From assembly GCF_026153515.1 (NCBI RefSeq), contig NZ_CP110644.1, positions 858,501 to 922,500 on the forward strand: a stretch of DNA of 64,000 bases, read 5' to 3'. Position 1 is the stretch's first letter; the number at the start of each line of letters is the position of its first letter. The translations under genes were made by a program, and so were the position numbers. This stretch comes from Pseudomonas sp. KU26590. Its GTDB lineage: Bacteria > Pseudomonadota > Gammaproteobacteria > Pseudomonadales > Pseudomonadaceae. The notes under the pieces were generated by a model. The model saw only the letters and a program-made list of their open reading frames with translations, had not been told where the DNA came from and searched no databases. Below, in pieces: positions 17,525 to 28,883 of this stretch.

Positions 17525-18792
17525 GTCACTAACCTGCGCTGGAAGAGTTCACGGAACACCGGATAGATATCACCGGCAGAGACCAGCTGCTGCTGGGCGA
17601 ACGTGTCGGCGAAGGCTTCGCCGATGCGCTCGTATTCGAACCACAGCGCCTGATGTTCGCGCGGGGTGATTTCGACGTAGGTGTAGTACTGCACGAACGG
17701 CATGATCTGTTTGATCAGGATGTCGCGGCAAATCGGCGAGTCATCGTTCCAGTTGTCGCCGTCCGAGGCTTGCGCTGCGTAGATATTCCATTCGTTGGTG
17801 GGGTAGCGCTCGGCCATGATCTCCTGCATCAGCTTCAATGCGCTGGAAACGATGGTGCCGCCGGTTTCCCGTGAATAGAAAAACTCCTCTTCGTCGACTT
17901 CCCGCGCGCTGGTGTGGTGGCGGATGAAGACGACTTCGATCTTGTCGTAGTTACGTTTGAGGAACAGGTACAGCAGGATGAAGAAGCGCTTGGCGATGTC
18001 CTTGGTCGCCTGGGTCATCGACCCGGAAACGTCCATCAAACAGAACATCACGGCTTTTGAGCTGGGGTTCGGCTGTTTGACCAGCAGGTTGTACTTGAGG
18101 TCGAAGGTGTCCAGGTAAGGGACGCGGCGAATGCGCGCCTGCAGTTTCGCGGCCTCGATTTCCAGCTCCTGGATGTCACCGAAGTTGTCCGGCTCTTCGA
18201 TCTTCAGCCGTTCGAGTTCAGCCTGTACTTGCCGCAGTTTGGCCCGGCTGCTGCCGGACAGCGCGATACGCCGCGCATGTGCCGAGCGCAACGTGCGGAT
18301 GATGTTGATGCGTGAAGGGTTGCCTTCGTTGCTGATACCCGCGCGCACAGTCTTGAAGGTGTCGGTGCCGCTCAGGTTGCGCTTGACCAGATTGGGCAGC
18401 TCCAGGTCCTCGAACATGAATTCGAGAAATTCTTCCTGGGTGATCTGGAACACGAACTCATCCATGCCTTCGCCGGAATTGCCCGCCTTGCCAGGGCCTT
18501 TACCGCCGCCACCACCTTGGGGACGTGCGATGTGCTCACCGGTGGTGAACTCTTTGTTACCCGGATGAACCACCGTTTGCTTGCCGCCGCGACCATGGTG
18601 CAGCACCGGCTCGTCGATATCCCGCCCCGGAATACTGATCTGTTCGCCGTGCTCCATGTCGGTAATGGAGCGCCGGCTGACGGCTTCTTCAACTGCCTTC
18701 TTGATGTGGTCACGGTAACGGCGAAGAAAGCGTTGCCGATTTACCGTGCTCTTGTTCTTGCCATTGAGACGTCGGTCGATCACATAGCTCAT
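17521..18792 (-). CDS. YeaH/YhbH family protein (DUF444) with VWA-like domain
   Basis: The 423-residue protein has a basic N-terminus ([20 protein letters not shown]), a Gly-rich flexible stretch (about 88-108), and a C-terminal von Willebrand A-like half with an intact metal-ion motif DVSGSM (about 265-270). Such proteins are thought to work with the PrkA kinase, probably as a scaffold or substrate. It lies between prkA and spoVR, and its stop overlaps the spoVR start. A 118-base gap with a REP-type repeat separates it from prkA. The family is clear; the activity is not established. Confidence 0.94.
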   Translation of the reverse strand: MSYVIDRRLNGKNKSTVNRQRFLRRYRDHIKKAVEEAVSRRSITDMEHGEQISIPGRDIDEPVLHHGRGGKQTVVHPGNKEFTTGEHIARPQGGGGGKGPGKAGNSGEGMDEFVFQITQEEFLEFMFEDLELPNLVKRNLSGTDTFKTVRAGISNEGNPSRINIIRTLRSAHARRIALSGSSRAKLRQVQAELERLKIEEPDNFGDIQELEIEAAKLQARIRRVPYLDTFDLKYNLLVKQPNPSSKAVMFCLMDVSGSMTQATKDIAKRFFILLYLFLKRNYDKIEVVFIRHHTSAREVDEEEFFYSRETGGTIVSSALKLMQEIMAERYPTNEWNIYAAQASDGDNWNDDSPICRDILIKQIMPFVQYYTYVEITPREHQALWFEYERIGEAFADTFAQQQLVSAGDIYPVFRELFQRRLVT

Positions 18793-18805
18793 AGGCCCCT
18801 CCGGG

Positions 18806-18908
18806 GAGCTTCAAGTTGTGAGCTGCAAGCTGCAAGGAGAAGCAATCACCCGGATGTCAGATTAGACGTGCTTTCTTCTTGCAGCTCGTAGCTTGACGCT
18901 TGCAGCTG
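18806..18908. repeat. REP-type inverted repeat (GAGCTGCAAG family)
   Basis: GAGCTTCAAG...GAGCTGCAAGCTGCAAG (18806-18836) faces CTTGCAGCTCGTAGCTTG...CTTGCAGCTGC (18878-18908) as an imperfect inverted pair about 40 bases apart. A related pair occurs at 60918-60991. It fills the prkA-DUF444 gap and may alter mRNA stability inside the operon. Confidence 0.65.
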
Positions 18909-18910
18909 CC

Positions 18911-20833
18911 TTACTGCGATTTCCGGACCCGTAGGTACCATTCGGAAAGAAGCCTTACCTGTTTATCGGTATAGCCCCGCTCGACCATTCGTGTGACAAA
19001 GTCGTTGTGCTTCTGCTGATCCTCTTTGCTGGCCTTGGCGTTGAAGCTGATGACCGGCAGCAAGTCCTCGGTGTTCGAGAACATCTTCTTCTCGATCACC
19101 ACCCGCAGCTTCTCGTAGCTCAGCCAGGTCGGGTTCTTGCCGTTGTTGTTGGCGCGGGCACGCAGCACGAAGTTGACGATCTCGTTGCGGAAGTCTTTCG
19201 GATTGCTGATGCCAGCGGGTTTTTCGATCTTCTCCAGTTCCTCGTTCAACGCCACGCGATTGAGGATCTCGCCGGTTTCCGGGTCGCGATATTCCTGGTC
19301 CTGAATCCAGAAATCTGCGTACAGCACGTAGCGGTCAAAAATGTTCTGACCGTATTCGCTGTAAGACTCAAGGTAGGCGGTCTGGATTTCCTTGCCGATG
19401 AACTCGATGTAGCGGGGTGCCAGGTATTCCTTGATGAAGCGAAGGTACCGCTCGCGGGTTTCAGCCTGGAATTGCTCCTGCTCGATCTGCTGCTCCAGCA
19501 CGTACAGCAAGTGAACCGGGTTGGCGGCGATTTCGTGCGGGTCGAAGTTGAAGACCTTCGACAGGATCTTGAACGCAAACCGGGTCGAGAGTCCGTTCAT
19601 GCCTTCGTCGACACCGGCGCTGTCGCGGTATTCCTGAATCGACTTGGCTTTCGGGTCAGTGTCCTTGAGGTTCTCGCCGTCGTAGACCCTCATCTTCGAA
19701 TAGATGTTGGAGTTGTCAGGCTCTTTAAGCCGCGAAAGCACGGTGAACTGCGCGAGCATTTTCAGGGTGTCCGGCGCGCAGTGGGCTTTGGCCAACGAGC
19801 TGTTGAACAGCAACTTGTCGTAAATCTTGATCTCGTCATTGACCCGCAGGCAGTACGGCACCTTCACGATGTAGATCCGGTCGATGAAGGCTTCGTTGTT
19901 CTTGTTGTTGCGGAAGCTGTGCCATTCCGATTCGTTGGAGTGAGCCAGCAATATACCGGTGAACGGAATCGCACCAAGGCCTTCGGTACTGTTGTAGTTA
20001 CCTTCCTGGGTGGCGGTCAGCAGCGGGTGGAGCACCTTGATCGGCGCCTTGAACATTTCGACGAATTCCATCAGGCCCTGGTTGGCCCGGCACAGCGCGC
20101 CCGAATAGCTGTAAGCGTCGGCGTCGTTCTGTGGGTATTCCTCGAGCTTGCGAATATCGACCTTACCCACCAGCGCCGAAATGTCCTGGTTGTTCTCGTC
20201 GCCGGGCTCGGTTTTGGCAACGGCGATCTGGTTGAGGATGGAAGGGTAGAGCTTCACCACCTTGAATTGACTGATGTCGCCGCCGAACTCGGCCAGTCGT
20301 TTGGTTGCCCATGGCGACATGATGGTGTTCAGGTACCGGCGCGGGATGCCGTAGTCCTCTTCGAGGATCGTCCCGTCTTCGGTGGGTTTGAACAGGCCCA
20401 AAGGGGATTCGAAAACCGGCGACCCTTTGATGGCGTAGAAGGGTACTTTTTCAACCAGCGATTTGAGTTTTTCAGCCAGGGACGATTTACCACCGCCAAC
20501 CGGGCCGAGCAGGTAAAGGATCTGTTTCTTCTCTTCGAGGCCCTGGGCGGCGTGGCGGAAGTACGAGACGATTTGCTCGATGCAGTCTTCCATGCCGTGG
20601 AATTCTTCGAACGCCGGATAGCGCCGAATGACCTTGTTGGAGAAGATTCTGGACAGCCTGGAATTGGTCGACGTGTCGAACAGCTCAGGCTCACCGATGG
20701 CCATCAGCAAACGTTCAGCGGCGGAAGCGTATGCGCTGCGATCGGTTTTGCAGAGCTCGAGATACTCCTGTAGCGAGAGCTCTTCCTGCCGTGTCGACTC
20801 AAAGCGTTGTTGGAAGTGGCTAAAAATACTCAT
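18911..20833 (-). CDS. prkA: PrkA serine/threonine protein kinase (YeaG-type)
   Basis: I chose ATG 20833, giving 640 residues beginning MSIFSHFQQRFESTRQEELS; the frame could extend upstream but relatives start here. The N-terminal AAA-type part contains Walker A (LGPVGGGKSS, about 104-113), and a C-terminal PrkA kinase domain follows. In E. coli YeaG is a kinase induced by nitrogen starvation and stationary phase, acting with YeaH. It is first of the prkA-DUF444-spoVR unit. The 287-base upstream region to glpE holds the likely promoter and one small hairpin. Confidence 0.95.
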   Translation of the reverse strand: MSIFSHFQQRFESTRQEELSLQEYLELCKTDRSAYASAAERLLMAIGEPELFDTSTNSRLSRIFSNKVIRRYPAFEEFHGMEDCIEQIVSYFRHAAQGLEEKKQILYLLGPVGGGKSSLAEKLKSLVEKVPFYAIKGSPVFESPLGLFKPTEDGTILEEDYGIPRRYLNTIMSPWATKRLAEFGGDISQFKVVKLYPSILNQIAVAKTEPGDENNQDISALVGKVDIRKLEEYPQNDADAYSYSGALCRANQGLMEFVEMFKAPIKVLHPLLTATQEGNYNSTEGLGAIPFTGILLAHSNESEWHSFRNNKNNEAFIDRIYIVKVPYCLRVNDEIKIYDKLLFNSSLAKAHCAPDTLKMLAQFTVLSRLKEPDNSNIYSKMRVYDGENLKDTDPKAKSIQEYRDSAGVDEGMNGLSTRFAFKILSKVFNFDPHEIAANPVHLLYVLEQQIEQEQFQAETRERYLRFIKEYLAPRYIEFIGKEIQTAYLESYSEYGQNIFDRYVLYADFWIQDQEYRDPETGEILNRVALNEELEKIEKPAGISNPKDFRNEIVNFVLRARANNNGKNPTWLSYEKLRVVIEKKMFSNTEDLLPVISFNAKASKEDQQKHNDFVTRMVERGYTDKQVRLLSEWYLRVRKSQ

Positions 20834-21076
20834 GACGTCACCTCGCTCGATACGTGGAGCCGGCGGCGGATCGTCAGTTGATGCTGGATGGAAGCCGATC
20901 ACGCGGCTGCCATTACCCCCCAAACACCATAAAAGTAGCTACCGATGACCCACGCGCCGGTGTACCGGCTCTCCCCTGATTCGGATGGCCTGAGGCTAAG
21001 AGTAGTTCGGATTCGGGCACAGAAAGAAGCAATGGGGATGAAGAGGGCATACCCGTTCGTCAGATGAGGGCGCGAG

Positions 21077-21093
21077 CCCGCGTAGGACGCGGG
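21077..21093. terminator. Small hairpin between glpE and prkA
   Basis: CCCGCGT (21077-21083) and ACGCGGG (21087-21093) form a 7-bp stem with a 3-base loop, about 28 bases after the glpE stop on the minus strand. No clear T-run follows, so termination is only possible. The AT-rich palindrome AAAAATATTTTT lies next to it at about 21106-21117. Nothing else is recognisable in the 287-base gap. Confidence 0.35.
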
Positions 21094-21120
21094 ATAGCGG
21101 GCAGCAAAAATATTTTTCGA

Positions 21121-21441
21121 TCAGCCTTGCGTGGTTTCAGCCGGGAATTGGGATTTCCACAACTCGAAACCGCCATCCATGCTGTAGACCTCTGAGAAGC
21201 CCTGACCTACAAGATAGGCTGCTGCGCTCTGGCTGGAGTTGCCGTGATAGCAGAGGACGACCAACGGTTTGTCCAGATCGGCCTGGCGAATGAAGTCGGC
21301 GATGGAGTGGTTGTCGAGGTGATGGGAATCCGGGATGTGCTGGGTCGCGTAGGTCTGCGCGTCACGCACGTCCACCAGCACAGCGCCTTGTTCGCGCAGG
21401 GCATGGACTTGTTCGGGTGAGATGCGTTTGAAGTCAGTCAT
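21121..21441 (-). CDS. glpE: Thiosulfate sulfurtransferase GlpE (single-domain rhodanese)
   Basis: The 106-residue cytoplasmic rhodanese moves sulfane sulfur from thiosulfate to cyanide or thiol acceptors. The start is [20 protein letters not shown]. The active-site Cys lies in [14 protein letters not shown] (about 60-73), with [20 protein letters not shown] upstream. The length matches E. coli GlpE. It sits 54 bases after apaH on the same strand, probably at the end of the lptD-to-apaH transcript. Confidence 0.92.
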   Translation of the reverse strand: MTDFKRISPEQVHALREQGAVLVDVRDAQTYATQHIPDSHHLDNHSIADFIRQADLDKPLVVLCYHGNSSQSAAAYLVGQGFSEVYSMDGGFELWKSQFPAETTQG

Positions 21442-21495
21442 GGCTCGGGCTCCTGGGCCGTCGGGTCCTCGAACGGTCGAGGACGTAGGGAGAAT

Positions 21496-22377
21496 TTACT
21501 GCTGCAGCGGAGTGGGCTCGCTGACAGGGGATGCCGGAGGGGCGGGTGCTTTCGCGTTGCCACGCTCGTCGCATTCGCAGCGAATCAGCGCGCGGGTGTC
21601 GACGTTGAGCAGCGTCATTGCGCCGCCCCAGACACAGCCCGTGTCCAGCGCGTACACGCCAGGCTCGTCGCATCGACCTTCGAGCGCAGCCCAGTGGCCG
21701 AAAATGATACTCGTCCCTTTGGTCTTGCGCTCTTTGTGCTTGAACCAGGGGGCGTAACCGGCCGGTGCACTGTCGAGGCCTTCCTTGCTCTTGAGATCAA
21801 GCTTGCCGTCGCTGGTGCAAAAGCGCATGCGCGTGAAGTAGTTGGTGATGACGCGCAGCCGGGTGACGCCCTGCAAATCCTTGTCCCACTTGGCAGGCTC
21901 ATTGCCGTACATGCCGTCGAGAAAGGGTTCGAAGCGATTGTCATCGCGCAACGCCTGTTCCACTTCTTCGGCGCAGCGCAGGGCCTTTTTCAGCGTCCAT
22001 TGCGGCGGTATCCCGGCATGCACCAGTGCGATGTCGCGTTCGGCGTCGTAATGCATCAGCTTCTGTTGGCGCAGCCAGTCGAGCAGCTCGACGGCGTCCG
22101 GCGCTTCCAGAATTTCCCGCAGCGTGTCGCCTTTCTTCAGGCGCTCGATATTGCGGCCGGCCGCCAGCAGGTGCAGGTCGTGGTTGCCCAGCACGCAAAC
22201 GAGCGAGTCGCGCATGGTGTAGAGATAACGCAGGGTTTCCAGCGACTGCGGGCCTCGGTTGACGAGGTCGCCGACCAACCAGAGCGTGTCTTTGCCCGGC
22301 TCGAATGCAACGCGCTCGAGCAGGCACTTCAGCGGTTCAAGGCAGCCCTGCAGGTCACCGACTGCGTAGACCGCCAT
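21496..22377 (-). CDS. apaH: Diadenosine tetraphosphatase ApaH
   Basis: The 293-residue hydrolase splits Ap4A into two ADP and also acts on NpnN-capped RNA 5' ends. Metallophosphatase motifs are visible: [21 protein letters not shown], and [11 protein letters not shown] in the first 70 residues, then [10 protein letters not shown]. Its ATG overlaps the apaG stop by one base (TGATG), so the two are coupled. The Ala/Pro-rich tail after about 275 is an extension beyond the conserved domain. Confidence 0.96.
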   Translation of the reverse strand: MAVYAVGDLQGCLEPLKCLLERVAFEPGKDTLWLVGDLVNRGPQSLETLRYLYTMRDSLVCVLGNHDLHLLAAGRNIERLKKGDTLREILEAPDAVELLDWLRQQKLMHYDAERDIALVHAGIPPQWTLKKALRCAEEVEQALRDDNRFEPFLDGMYGNEPAKWDKDLQGVTRLRVITNYFTRMRFCTSDGKLDLKSKEGLDSAPAGYAPWFKHKERKTKGTSIIFGHWAALEGRCDEPGVYALDTGCVWGGAMTLLNVDTRALIRCECDERGNAKAPAPPASPVSEPTPLQQ

Positions 22378-22757
22378 CAGTGAAGCGCCCCCGGGACGGC
22401 CAGACGGAACGGAGCGATGACAGCGTCGAAGCGTTTGCCGTCTTCTGCGAGCATTTGATAAGTGCCCTGCATGTTGCCCACCTTGGTGGTCATTACAGTG
22501 CCGCTGGTGTAGGTGTGGCTTTGCCCCGGCTGGATCAGCGGTTGCTGGCCTACGACGCCGTCGCCGCGAACCTCTTCAACCTGACCGTCGCCGTCGGTGA
22601 TCACCCAATGGCGTGACAGCAACTTGGCTGGCAGCTCGCCGTTGTTATGCACGGTGATGGTGTAGGCGAAGGCGAAGCGGTTGTGCTCAGGCTGCGATTG
22701 TTCTGCTAGGAAACGGGTCTCGACGCTGACGTCGACCTGGTAACGAGAATCAGACAT
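22377..22757 (-). CDS. apaG: Co2+/Mg2+ efflux-associated protein ApaG
   Basis: The 126-residue ApaG/F-box-A beta-sandwich protein is small and cytoplasmic. Typical segments are [38 protein letters not shown] and [20 protein letters not shown]. The biochemical function is not settled; mutants in other bacteria show cobalt or magnesium phenotypes. It lies between rsmA and apaH, 118 bases after rsmA, and is coupled to apaH. Confidence 0.95.
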   Translation of the reverse strand: MSDSRYQVDVSVETRFLAEQSQPEHNRFAFAYTITVHNNGELPAKLLSRHWVITDGDGQVEEVRGDGVVGQQPLIQPGQSHTYTSGTVMTTKVGNMQGTYQMLAEDGKRFDAVIAPFRLAVPGALH

Positions 22758-22875
22758 GCAAGAGGCCTTAAAAGCGAAAGCGGAGAAAGCCGGAAGTGAC
22801 CCGGTTGAAAGTCAGTCTAGGACATGCCACGGATAAGCAAGCACTGACGCTTGGACCGGACATGTCCCCAGAAGG

Positions 22876-23682
22876 TCAGGCGACGACAGGCTTTTCGCTG
22901 AGCATGTCGGCCAGACGGACAAATGCAGCGAGGTCCAGCTGCTCCGGACGCAGGCTGCCATCGACACCGGCTTCGGTGATTTCTTCGCTGGTCAGTAGCG
23001 CCTTCAGCGTATTGCGCAGGGTCTTGCGGCGCTGGTTGAACGCTTCACGGACGACGCGCTCAAGCACGCGGTGATCCTTGGCCGGGTGCGGGAGGGTTTC
23101 GTGCGGCACCAGACGAACGATGGCCGAATCCACTTTCGGCGGCGGATTGAACGCGCCGGGGCCGACGTTGAACAGATGCTCCACGCGGCAGTGGTACTGA
23201 ACCATGATCGACAGGCGACCCCAATCCCCGCCGCCAGGACCTGCCGCCAGACGCTCTACCACTTCTTTCTGCAGCATGAAATGCATGTCGCGAATCAGGT
23301 AGGCGTTTTGCAGCAGGTGGAAGATCAAGGGCGTCGAGATGTTGTACGGCAGGTTGCCGACGACACGCAGGCTGTTGGGTGCGGCATTCAGGCTGGTGAA
23401 GTCGAACTTCAGCGCGTCGCCTTGATGCAAATTGAAATTCGGCTTGCTGCCGAATTGATGCATGAGGATCGGCACGAGGTCTTTGTCGAGCTCAACGACG
23501 TCCAGTTGTGCACCGCTGTTCAGCAGGCCCCCGGTCAGGGCGCCTTGCCCCGGCCCGATTTCCAGCAGGCGGTCTTCAGCCTTGGCGCGAATGGAGCGCA
23601 GGATCTTGTCGATTACGCCGGCGTCATGCAGGAAGTTCTGACCAAAGCGCTTACGTGCCTTGTGTTGGTATTGCTCGTTCAT
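22876..23682 (-). CDS. rsmA: 16S rRNA dimethyladenosine transferase RsmA
   Basis: RsmA (KsgA) dimethylates A1518 and A1519 of 16S rRNA during late 30S assembly. The 268-residue protein opens [13 protein letters not shown] and has the SAM motif [12 protein letters not shown] (about 41-52). The catalytic NLPYN motif appears in [18 protein letters not shown]. It overlaps pdxA by four bases, as in the usual surA-pdxA-rsmA-apaG-apaH arrangement. The symbol should not be confused with the Pseudomonas RNA-binding RsmA/CsrA. Confidence 0.97.
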   Translation of the reverse strand: MNEQYQHKARKRFGQNFLHDAGVIDKILRSIRAKAEDRLLEIGPGQGALTGGLLNSGAQLDVVELDKDLVPILMHQFGSKPNFNLHQGDALKFDFTSLNAAPNSLRVVGNLPYNISTPLIFHLLQNAYLIRDMHFMLQKEVVERLAAGPGGGDWGRLSIMVQYHCRVEHLFNVGPGAFNPPPKVDSAIVRLVPHETLPHPAKDHRVLERVVREAFNQRRKTLRNTLKALLTSEEITEAGVDGSLRPEQLDLAAFVRLADMLSEKPVVA

Positions 23683-24668
23683 GAATGGGTCTCGGCCATC
23701 TGATAGGCGGTTTCCAGAGCGACCCTGAGGCTGCCTGTGTCGATCTTGCCGGTGCCCGCCAGATCCAGCGCCGTGCCGTGATCCACGGAGGTGCGAATGA
23801 TCGGCAGGCCCAGCGTGATGTTGACGGCGGCGCCGAAGCCTTTGTACTTCAGCACGGGCAGGCCCTGGTCGTGGTACATCGCCAGCACTGCATCGCAGTG
23901 CTCCAGATATTTGGGGGTGAAGAGCGTGTCCGCAGGCAGCGGGCCATATAAATCCAGGCCCTCGCTGCGCAGACGCGCCAGAGTAGGTTCAATGATGTCG
24001 ATTTCTTCGCGGCCCAGGTGGCCGCTCTCGCCGGCATGCGGGTTCAGGCCACAGACCAGAATCCGCGGGCGGGCGATGCCGAACTTGTTGACGAGATCCG
24101 CGTGCAGAATGCGTGTCACGCGCTCCAGCCGTTCAGCAGTGATCGCATCGGCGACGTCACGCAGGGGCAGGTGAGTGGTCACCAGCGCTACGCGCAGATC
24201 ACCGGTTGCCAGCATCATCACCACTTGTTCGGTGTGGGTCAGCTCGGCAAGGAATTCAGTGTGGCCGGAGAACGCGATGCCGCTGTCGTTGATCACGCCC
24301 TTGTGCACGGGTGCCGTGATCATGCCGGCAAAGTGGCCGTCCATGCAGCCCTGGCCCGCTCGGGTCAGGGTTTCGAGCACGAAACCGCCGTTGGCTTTGT
24401 TCAGTTGCCCGGCAATGACCGGCGCCTGAACCGGCGTGTCCCAGACATACAGACTGCCAGCGGGAGCGGGGACATCAGGCCATGCGGCGGGTGTGACGGG
24501 GATCAGACTGACAGCCACGCCCAACTGTGCGGCCCGCTTGGTGAGCAGGTCGCAGCTGGTAATGGCAATCAGGGGATGGGGCTGGGACTGTGCGGCGAGC
24601 AGCAGGCAAAGGTCAGGACCAATGCCGGCCGGCTCGCCGGGTGTCAGGGCGAAACGCTGGGGTTTCAC
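23679..24668 (-). CDS. pdxA: 4-hydroxythreonine-4-phosphate dehydrogenase PdxA
   Basis: PdxA oxidises 4-phosphohydroxy-threonine in pyridoxal phosphate synthesis. The 329-residue protein starts [20 protein letters not shown]. It has the metal- and substrate-binding segments [11 protein letters not shown] (about 134-144), [20 protein letters not shown], and [17 protein letters not shown]. Metal-ligand histidines are present in each. It overlaps both surA and rsmA by four bases, so the three are tightly coupled. Confidence 0.97.
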   Translation of the reverse strand: MKPQRFALTPGEPAGIGPDLCLLLAAQSQPHPLIAITSCDLLTKRAAQLGVAVSLIPVTPAAWPDVPAPAGSLYVWDTPVQAPVIAGQLNKANGGFVLETLTRAGQGCMDGHFAGMITAPVHKGVINDSGIAFSGHTEFLAELTHTEQVVMMLATGDLRVALVTTHLPLRDVADAITAERLERVTRILHADLVNKFGIARPRILVCGLNPHAGESGHLGREEIDIIEPTLARLRSEGLDLYGPLPADTLFTPKYLEHCDAVLAMYHDQGLPVLKYKGFGAAVNITLGLPIIRTSVDHGTALDLAGTGKIDTGSLRVALETAYQMAETHS

Positions 24669-25987
24669 TTGGCCGCCTGATCAGCTCCGGGGAGCTTGAT
24701 CTCGACGTAGGCTTCATCACGGATCTGACGCAGCCAGGTTTGCAGTTCTTCGTCGTACTTGCGGTTACGCAGTACGGTCATCGCCTGTTGCTCACGGGCC
24801 TGACTGGTGCTGTCAGTCGAGCGACGGCCGAGGACTTCCAGAACGTGCCAGCCAAATTGAGTCTCGAACGGCTTGGACACTACACCCTGAGGTGTCTCGT
24901 TCATCACGTCGCGGAACTCCGGAACCAGCGAGCGCGGGTCCACCCAGTTCATGTCGCCGCCGTTAAGTGCCGAACCCGGGTCTTCGGAGAAGGCCTTCGC
25001 GAGGTCGCCGAAGTCTTCGCCATTCTGGATGCGGTCGTAAATCCGTTGAGCCAGCAGCTTGGTCTCGGCTGCACTGCGGATTTCGCTTGGCTTGATCAGG
25101 ATGTGACGGACGTGAACCTCGTCGCGCATCTGGGTCTGAGTCTCGCCGCCGCGTTTTTCCACCAGCTTGAGAATGATGAAGCCACCAGGTGTGCGTGCCG
25201 GGGGGGTGACCTCACCCGGACGCATCGACGAAAGCATGTCGCCGAACGGAGGCGGCAGCTGAGCAGCTTTACGCCAGCCCATGTCGCCACCGTCCAGTGC
25301 GCTTTCGCTGGCCGACGACGCGATCGCCATCTGCTCGAAGTTCGCACCCTGTTGCAGCTTGCCGTAGAGGTCCTTGGCTTTGGCTGCAGCGGCCTGAATC
25401 TGATCCGACGTCGCGCTGTCCGGCGTTGGAATCAGAATGTTGGCCAGGTGGAATTCTTCTGAGAACTGAGCTTTACCCAGATCGGAAGCAAGGAAGTTTT
25501 TCACCTCCTGCTCCGAGACCTGAATGCGCTCGGCAACGCGGCGCTGACGCACACGGCTGATGATCATCTCCCGGCGGATCTGCTCACGTGCGCTGGTGTA
25601 GGACAGCCCGTCGTGGGTCAGTGCAGCCTTGAACTGGTCAACACTCATGTTGTTGCGCTGAGCGATGGTGGCAACGGCCTGGTTCAGCTCTTCATCGCTG
25701 ATGCGAATGCCGGAGCGTTCGCCGATCTGGATCTGCAGGTTTTCCAGGATCAGACGATCCAGGACCTGAGACTCCAGTGCGCTGGCAGGCGGAACACCCT
25801 GCCCGCGCTTGGCGATGGTTTGCTGAACCTCACGGGTGCGCTGGTCGAGCTGGCTTTGCATGACCACGTCGTTGTCGACGATGGCAACTACCTTGTCGAT
25901 GGTGCGCACTTCAGCGTGCGCAACAGTACCGATAAGCAGCGCGCCCAGCATCAGCGGGCGCAGACAATCAGAAAGCTTGGTCTTCAC
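24665..25987 (-). CDS. surA: Periplasmic chaperone SurA (peptidyl-prolyl isomerase)
   Basis: I chose the GTG at 25987, giving 440 residues that open (M)[17 protein letters not shown], a normal signal peptide cut after AHA. A start at 26053 would bury this signal behind 22 extra residues. After the N-terminal SurA domain come two parvulin domains (about 180-280 and 290-390), each with the typical GGDMGW or GGDMNW segment. SurA escorts outer-membrane proteins to the BAM complex. The gene overlaps the end of lptD, whose product is a known SurA client. Confidence 0.96.
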   Translation of the reverse strand: MKTKLSDCLRPLMLGALLIGTVAHAEVRTIDKVVAIVDNDVVMQSQLDQRTREVQQTIAKRGQGVPPASALESQVLDRLILENLQIQIGERSGIRISDEELNQAVATIAQRNNMSVDQFKAALTHDGLSYTSAREQIRREMIISRVRQRRVAERIQVSEQEVKNFLASDLGKAQFSEEFHLANILIPTPDSATSDQIQAAAAKAKDLYGKLQQGANFEQMAIASSASESALDGGDMGWRKAAQLPPPFGDMLSSMRPGEVTPPARTPGGFIILKLVEKRGGETQTQMRDEVHVRHILIKPSEIRSAAETKLLAQRIYDRIQNGEDFGDLAKAFSEDPGSALNGGDMNWVDPRSLVPEFRDVMNETPQGVVSKPFETQFGWHVLEVLGRRSTDSTSQAREQQAMTVLRNRKYDEELQTWLRQIRDEAYVEIKLPGADQAAK

Positions 25988-28754
25988 GTTCACGATAACC
26001 TTGGATGCCTTTGTCGAGGAAGCTTTCAACTTTTTGGCCAACGACGCCGCCAAGTCCCTTCAACACGATTTGTAGGAAGACGCCGTGGTCGCCTTTTTCG
26101 TTCTGCGGTATCTCTTGAGTGGACTCGTCATAGTCGACCCAGTACCGGTTGATCAGACGCAGCTTCCAGCAGCAGTTGTCATATTCAAAACCACCAAAGG
26201 CTTCGAGGGTGCGGTCGCGGTTGTAGTCGTACTGCCAGCGAGCGATGGCGTTCCACTGCGGAACAACAGGCCAGATGACCGAGAAGTCATGTTGTTGAAT
26301 CTTGTAGTAGTCCTTGATGTAGCCAGGCGTGCCCGGTGTACCGTAGTCACCGCCCCCAACGCTCCATTTACCGGTCGTCTGGTCGTAACGGACCTGGTCA
26401 TTGCGATAGCGATAACCGGCGTTGATGATTTTGCCCGGCTCGTCTTCAGGCTGGTAGTGGAGCATTGCACTGCCGGAGCGAGTGCTGCGGCTGTCCGGGT
26501 CCCAGTTGAAGTCCGACGTGGCACGCCAGTCGCGGTTGTAGCGGTATTCGTATTCGAGCGCATACGGCGACACTGCGGACTGGGCGTCCTTGCGGTCTTC
26601 GAAAGAGATTCCTGGCAGTTGCACCTTGCGGTCGGCGAAATACACCGCCTGACCGATGCTCAAGCGCTGACGTTCGAAACCGTTGTCTTCGATCCAGCGG
26701 TTGGTCACGCCCAACGACAGTTTGTTTTCGTCGCCGATGCGGTCGGAGCCGACGAAACGGTTGTCACGGAACAGCGAGCTGTAGTTAAACGTGGTTTCGC
26801 CACTGTCGAAGATCGGGATGTCGCTCTGATCTTTCTCTGGAACATAGAGGTAGTAAGCACGAGGCTCTAGAGTCTGGCGGTAGTTTTTACCGAACCAGTT
26901 GGTGTTGCGATCGAAGTACAAGCCGCTGTCAACGCTGAAGATCGGTACGCTACGGTTTTCGCTGCTGTGATAAGTCTGATCCGCCAGCAACGTACTCTTG
27001 CCCTGCGAGTCCAGATCCAGATCGTATTGGGTGTAAACGTATTTCAGCTTTGGCATCACAAAACCGTAGCTGGCGGTCAGCGGCAGGCTGATCGACGGCG
27101 CGAGGTTCAAGCGGTCGCCGTTTGCGCGAGCCAGCCCTGAGACGTTTGTATCCAGTCGATTGCTGAGGATGCCGTCTTCATCGCTGTATTGGCCAGTGCG
27201 CAGATCACGATCAAAGCGAACCAGCTCAGTCTCGTAATCGAACTTGAAGCCTTCAGGGTGATACGGCAGCGTACCGTTCAGCGTGAGCTGAGGCAGACGG
27301 GCATAAGGCGTGATCTGGGTCACGGTGGTCAGCTGATACTGCTGGGCATTCAGCGTGGCGGTGTAGCTGTCGCCACGGTAGTAGAGCGCACCTTGCTGAT
27401 TAAGGTAGTCGTGATTGGTCACGCCTTCCTGACCGCTTTTCAGGTCTTTGAAGTAATAAGGATCGCTTACCTTGGTGTAGTCGATCTTGCTGGTCAGACG
27501 CGAATCCAGCCCGCTGCGATCCTGCCAGTTCATCAACCAGCGGGTGTCTTTGTAGTCCGACTGCAGCTTGCGATCGTCGTTTTCGTCGTTCAGGTAAGCC
27601 GCACCGAACTGACCTTCGCTGGTCTTGGTCAGGTAACGGAACTCGCCTTCCAGCAACATGCCACGCTTGGCCATGTAGGTCGGGTACAACGTGGCGTCGT
27701 AGTTCGGCGCCAGGTTGAAGTAGTACGGGGTGAGCAACGAGAAGCCCGTGTCGGTGTTCGTGCCGATGGTCGGTGGCAGGAAACCGGACTGGCGACGGTC
27801 GTCGATCGGGAAATAGATGTAAGGCGTGTACAGGATCGGAATGTCATGAACGCGCAGAGTGGCGTTGGTGGCAGTACCGAAACCGGTGGCCGGGTTCAGG
27901 GTAATGTTGTTGCCCTTAACGGTCCACGCGTTGCTGTTCGGTTCGCACGTGGTGTACGTGCCGTCCTTCAAGCGGATGATCGCGTTCTCGGCACGGCGCG
28001 CGTACAGGGCGTTACCGCGAACGTTGTTTTTGTGCAGCACGTACTCGGCGTTGTCGACTTTGGCTTCGCCGGTATCGAGCTGGACTTCAGCGTGGTCGCC
28101 GACGATCAGGGCGCCGTTGTCGCGCAAACGGACATCGCCGTTCAGCTCGCCACGGTTCTCGGCCTGATGGAGGCTGGCTTCGTCAGCCTCGACCTGCATG
28201 CTGCCCTGACGCAGGACGACGTCACCGGCCAGGGTCGCCACCTGTTCTTCCTGCTGATAACGCGAAGCCTTGGCGCCGATGAAAGTCGGTGCGTCGCTCT
28301 TCGGCGTCTTGTCGTCCATGCCCGGGCGGATCGGTTCGATGTAGGCACCCGAGCAGTACGGACCGGTCTCAGCCAGTTGGGCTGCGGTCAGCTTCTCGCG
28401 CGGAACCCAGTCCAGGTGGCTGTAGTCGGCGCTGCGCGATTTCAGGCCACGGCCCTTGGCCTCGGTGACCAGCATCGTTTTGGGCACGACTTCGCCATCG
28501 GAGGTGGTGGTCGTCTGAACGCCATCTGCCGTGCTGCTGTTGGACGAAACACTGTTGGCGTCGTGCACGGGGCGCGGAGGCAACTGGGCTGCGTTGGTTT
28601 TCGGAGAACAATCCCATGCACCTGTTGCAGACACCGAGCAGTCATACTGTTCGGCGGCTACCACGTACGGGACGGCCAGGGGTTGCATCGCCAGCAGACT
28701 GCCGGTTACGAGCAACGGAAAATTTTTACGAAACGCGGGGGATTTCAATGCCAT
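25968..28754 (-). CDS. lptD: LPS-assembly outer-membrane protein LptD
   Basis: The 928-residue beta-barrel inserts lipopolysaccharide into the outer leaflet together with LptE. It has a signal peptide (about 1-34, [20 protein letters not shown]), a low-complexity Thr/Ser stretch near 70-90, and a periplasmic LptA-like jellyroll (about 150-310, [20 protein letters not shown]). A large barrel follows, rich in alternating aromatic residues. The conserved early Cys is in [13 protein letters not shown]. It heads the string through apaH and is divergent from amgK. Confidence 0.96.
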   Translation of the reverse strand: MALKSPAFRKNFPLLVTGSLLAMQPLAVPYVVAAEQYDCSVSATGAWDCSPKTNAAQLPPRPVHDANSVSSNSSTADGVQTTTTSDGEVVPKTMLVTEAKGRGLKSRSADYSHLDWVPREKLTAAQLAETGPYCSGAYIEPIRPGMDDKTPKSDAPTFIGAKASRYQQEEQVATLAGDVVLRQGSMQVEADEASLHQAENRGELNGDVRLRDNGALIVGDHAEVQLDTGEAKVDNAEYVLHKNNVRGNALYARRAENAIIRLKDGTYTTCEPNSNAWTVKGNNITLNPATGFGTATNATLRVHDIPILYTPYIYFPIDDRRQSGFLPPTIGTNTDTGFSLLTPYYFNLAPNYDATLYPTYMAKRGMLLEGEFRYLTKTSEGQFGAAYLNDENDDRKLQSDYKDTRWLMNWQDRSGLDSRLTSKIDYTKVSDPYYFKDLKSGQEGVTNHDYLNQQGALYYRGDSYTATLNAQQYQLTTVTQITPYARLPQLTLNGTLPYHPEGFKFDYETELVRFDRDLRTGQYSDEDGILSNRLDTNVSGLARANGDRLNLAPSISLPLTASYGFVMPKLKYVYTQYDLDLDSQGKSTLLADQTYHSSENRSVPIFSVDSGLYFDRNTNWFGKNYRQTLEPRAYYLYVPEKDQSDIPIFDSGETTFNYSSLFRDNRFVGSDRIGDENKLSLGVTNRWIEDNGFERQRLSIGQAVYFADRKVQLPGISFEDRKDAQSAVSPYALEYEYRYNRDWRATSDFNWDPDSRSTRSGSAMLHYQPEDEPGKIINAGYRYRNDQVRYDQTTGKWSVGGGDYGTPGTPGYIKDYYKIQQHDFSVIWPVVPQWNAIARWQYDYNRDRTLEAFGGFEYDNCCWKLRLINRYWVDYDESTQEIPQNEKGDHGVFLQIVLKGLGGVVGQKVESFLDKGIQGYREREDQAF

Positions 28755-28883
28755 CTTATTAGTCCGGGCTTCCTGCGCGCCATCTGCCCGCGGGGGGGCC
28801 GCACGCCTCTCGATGGGCTGAAAAAGATGTCGGATAATAAAGCATGACCCGCTTGACGGCTAGCGCCGTCGGAGACCCTTGCA

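Noticed and set aside
19007..20773. Long plus-strand open frame (588 codons) opposite prkA
   Set aside because: Shadow of prkA caused by high G+C third positions; no domains and no ribosome site.
27189..28847. Long plus-strand open frame (552 codons) opposite lptD
   Set aside because: Antisense shadow of lptD; composition is the mirror of the LptD codons.
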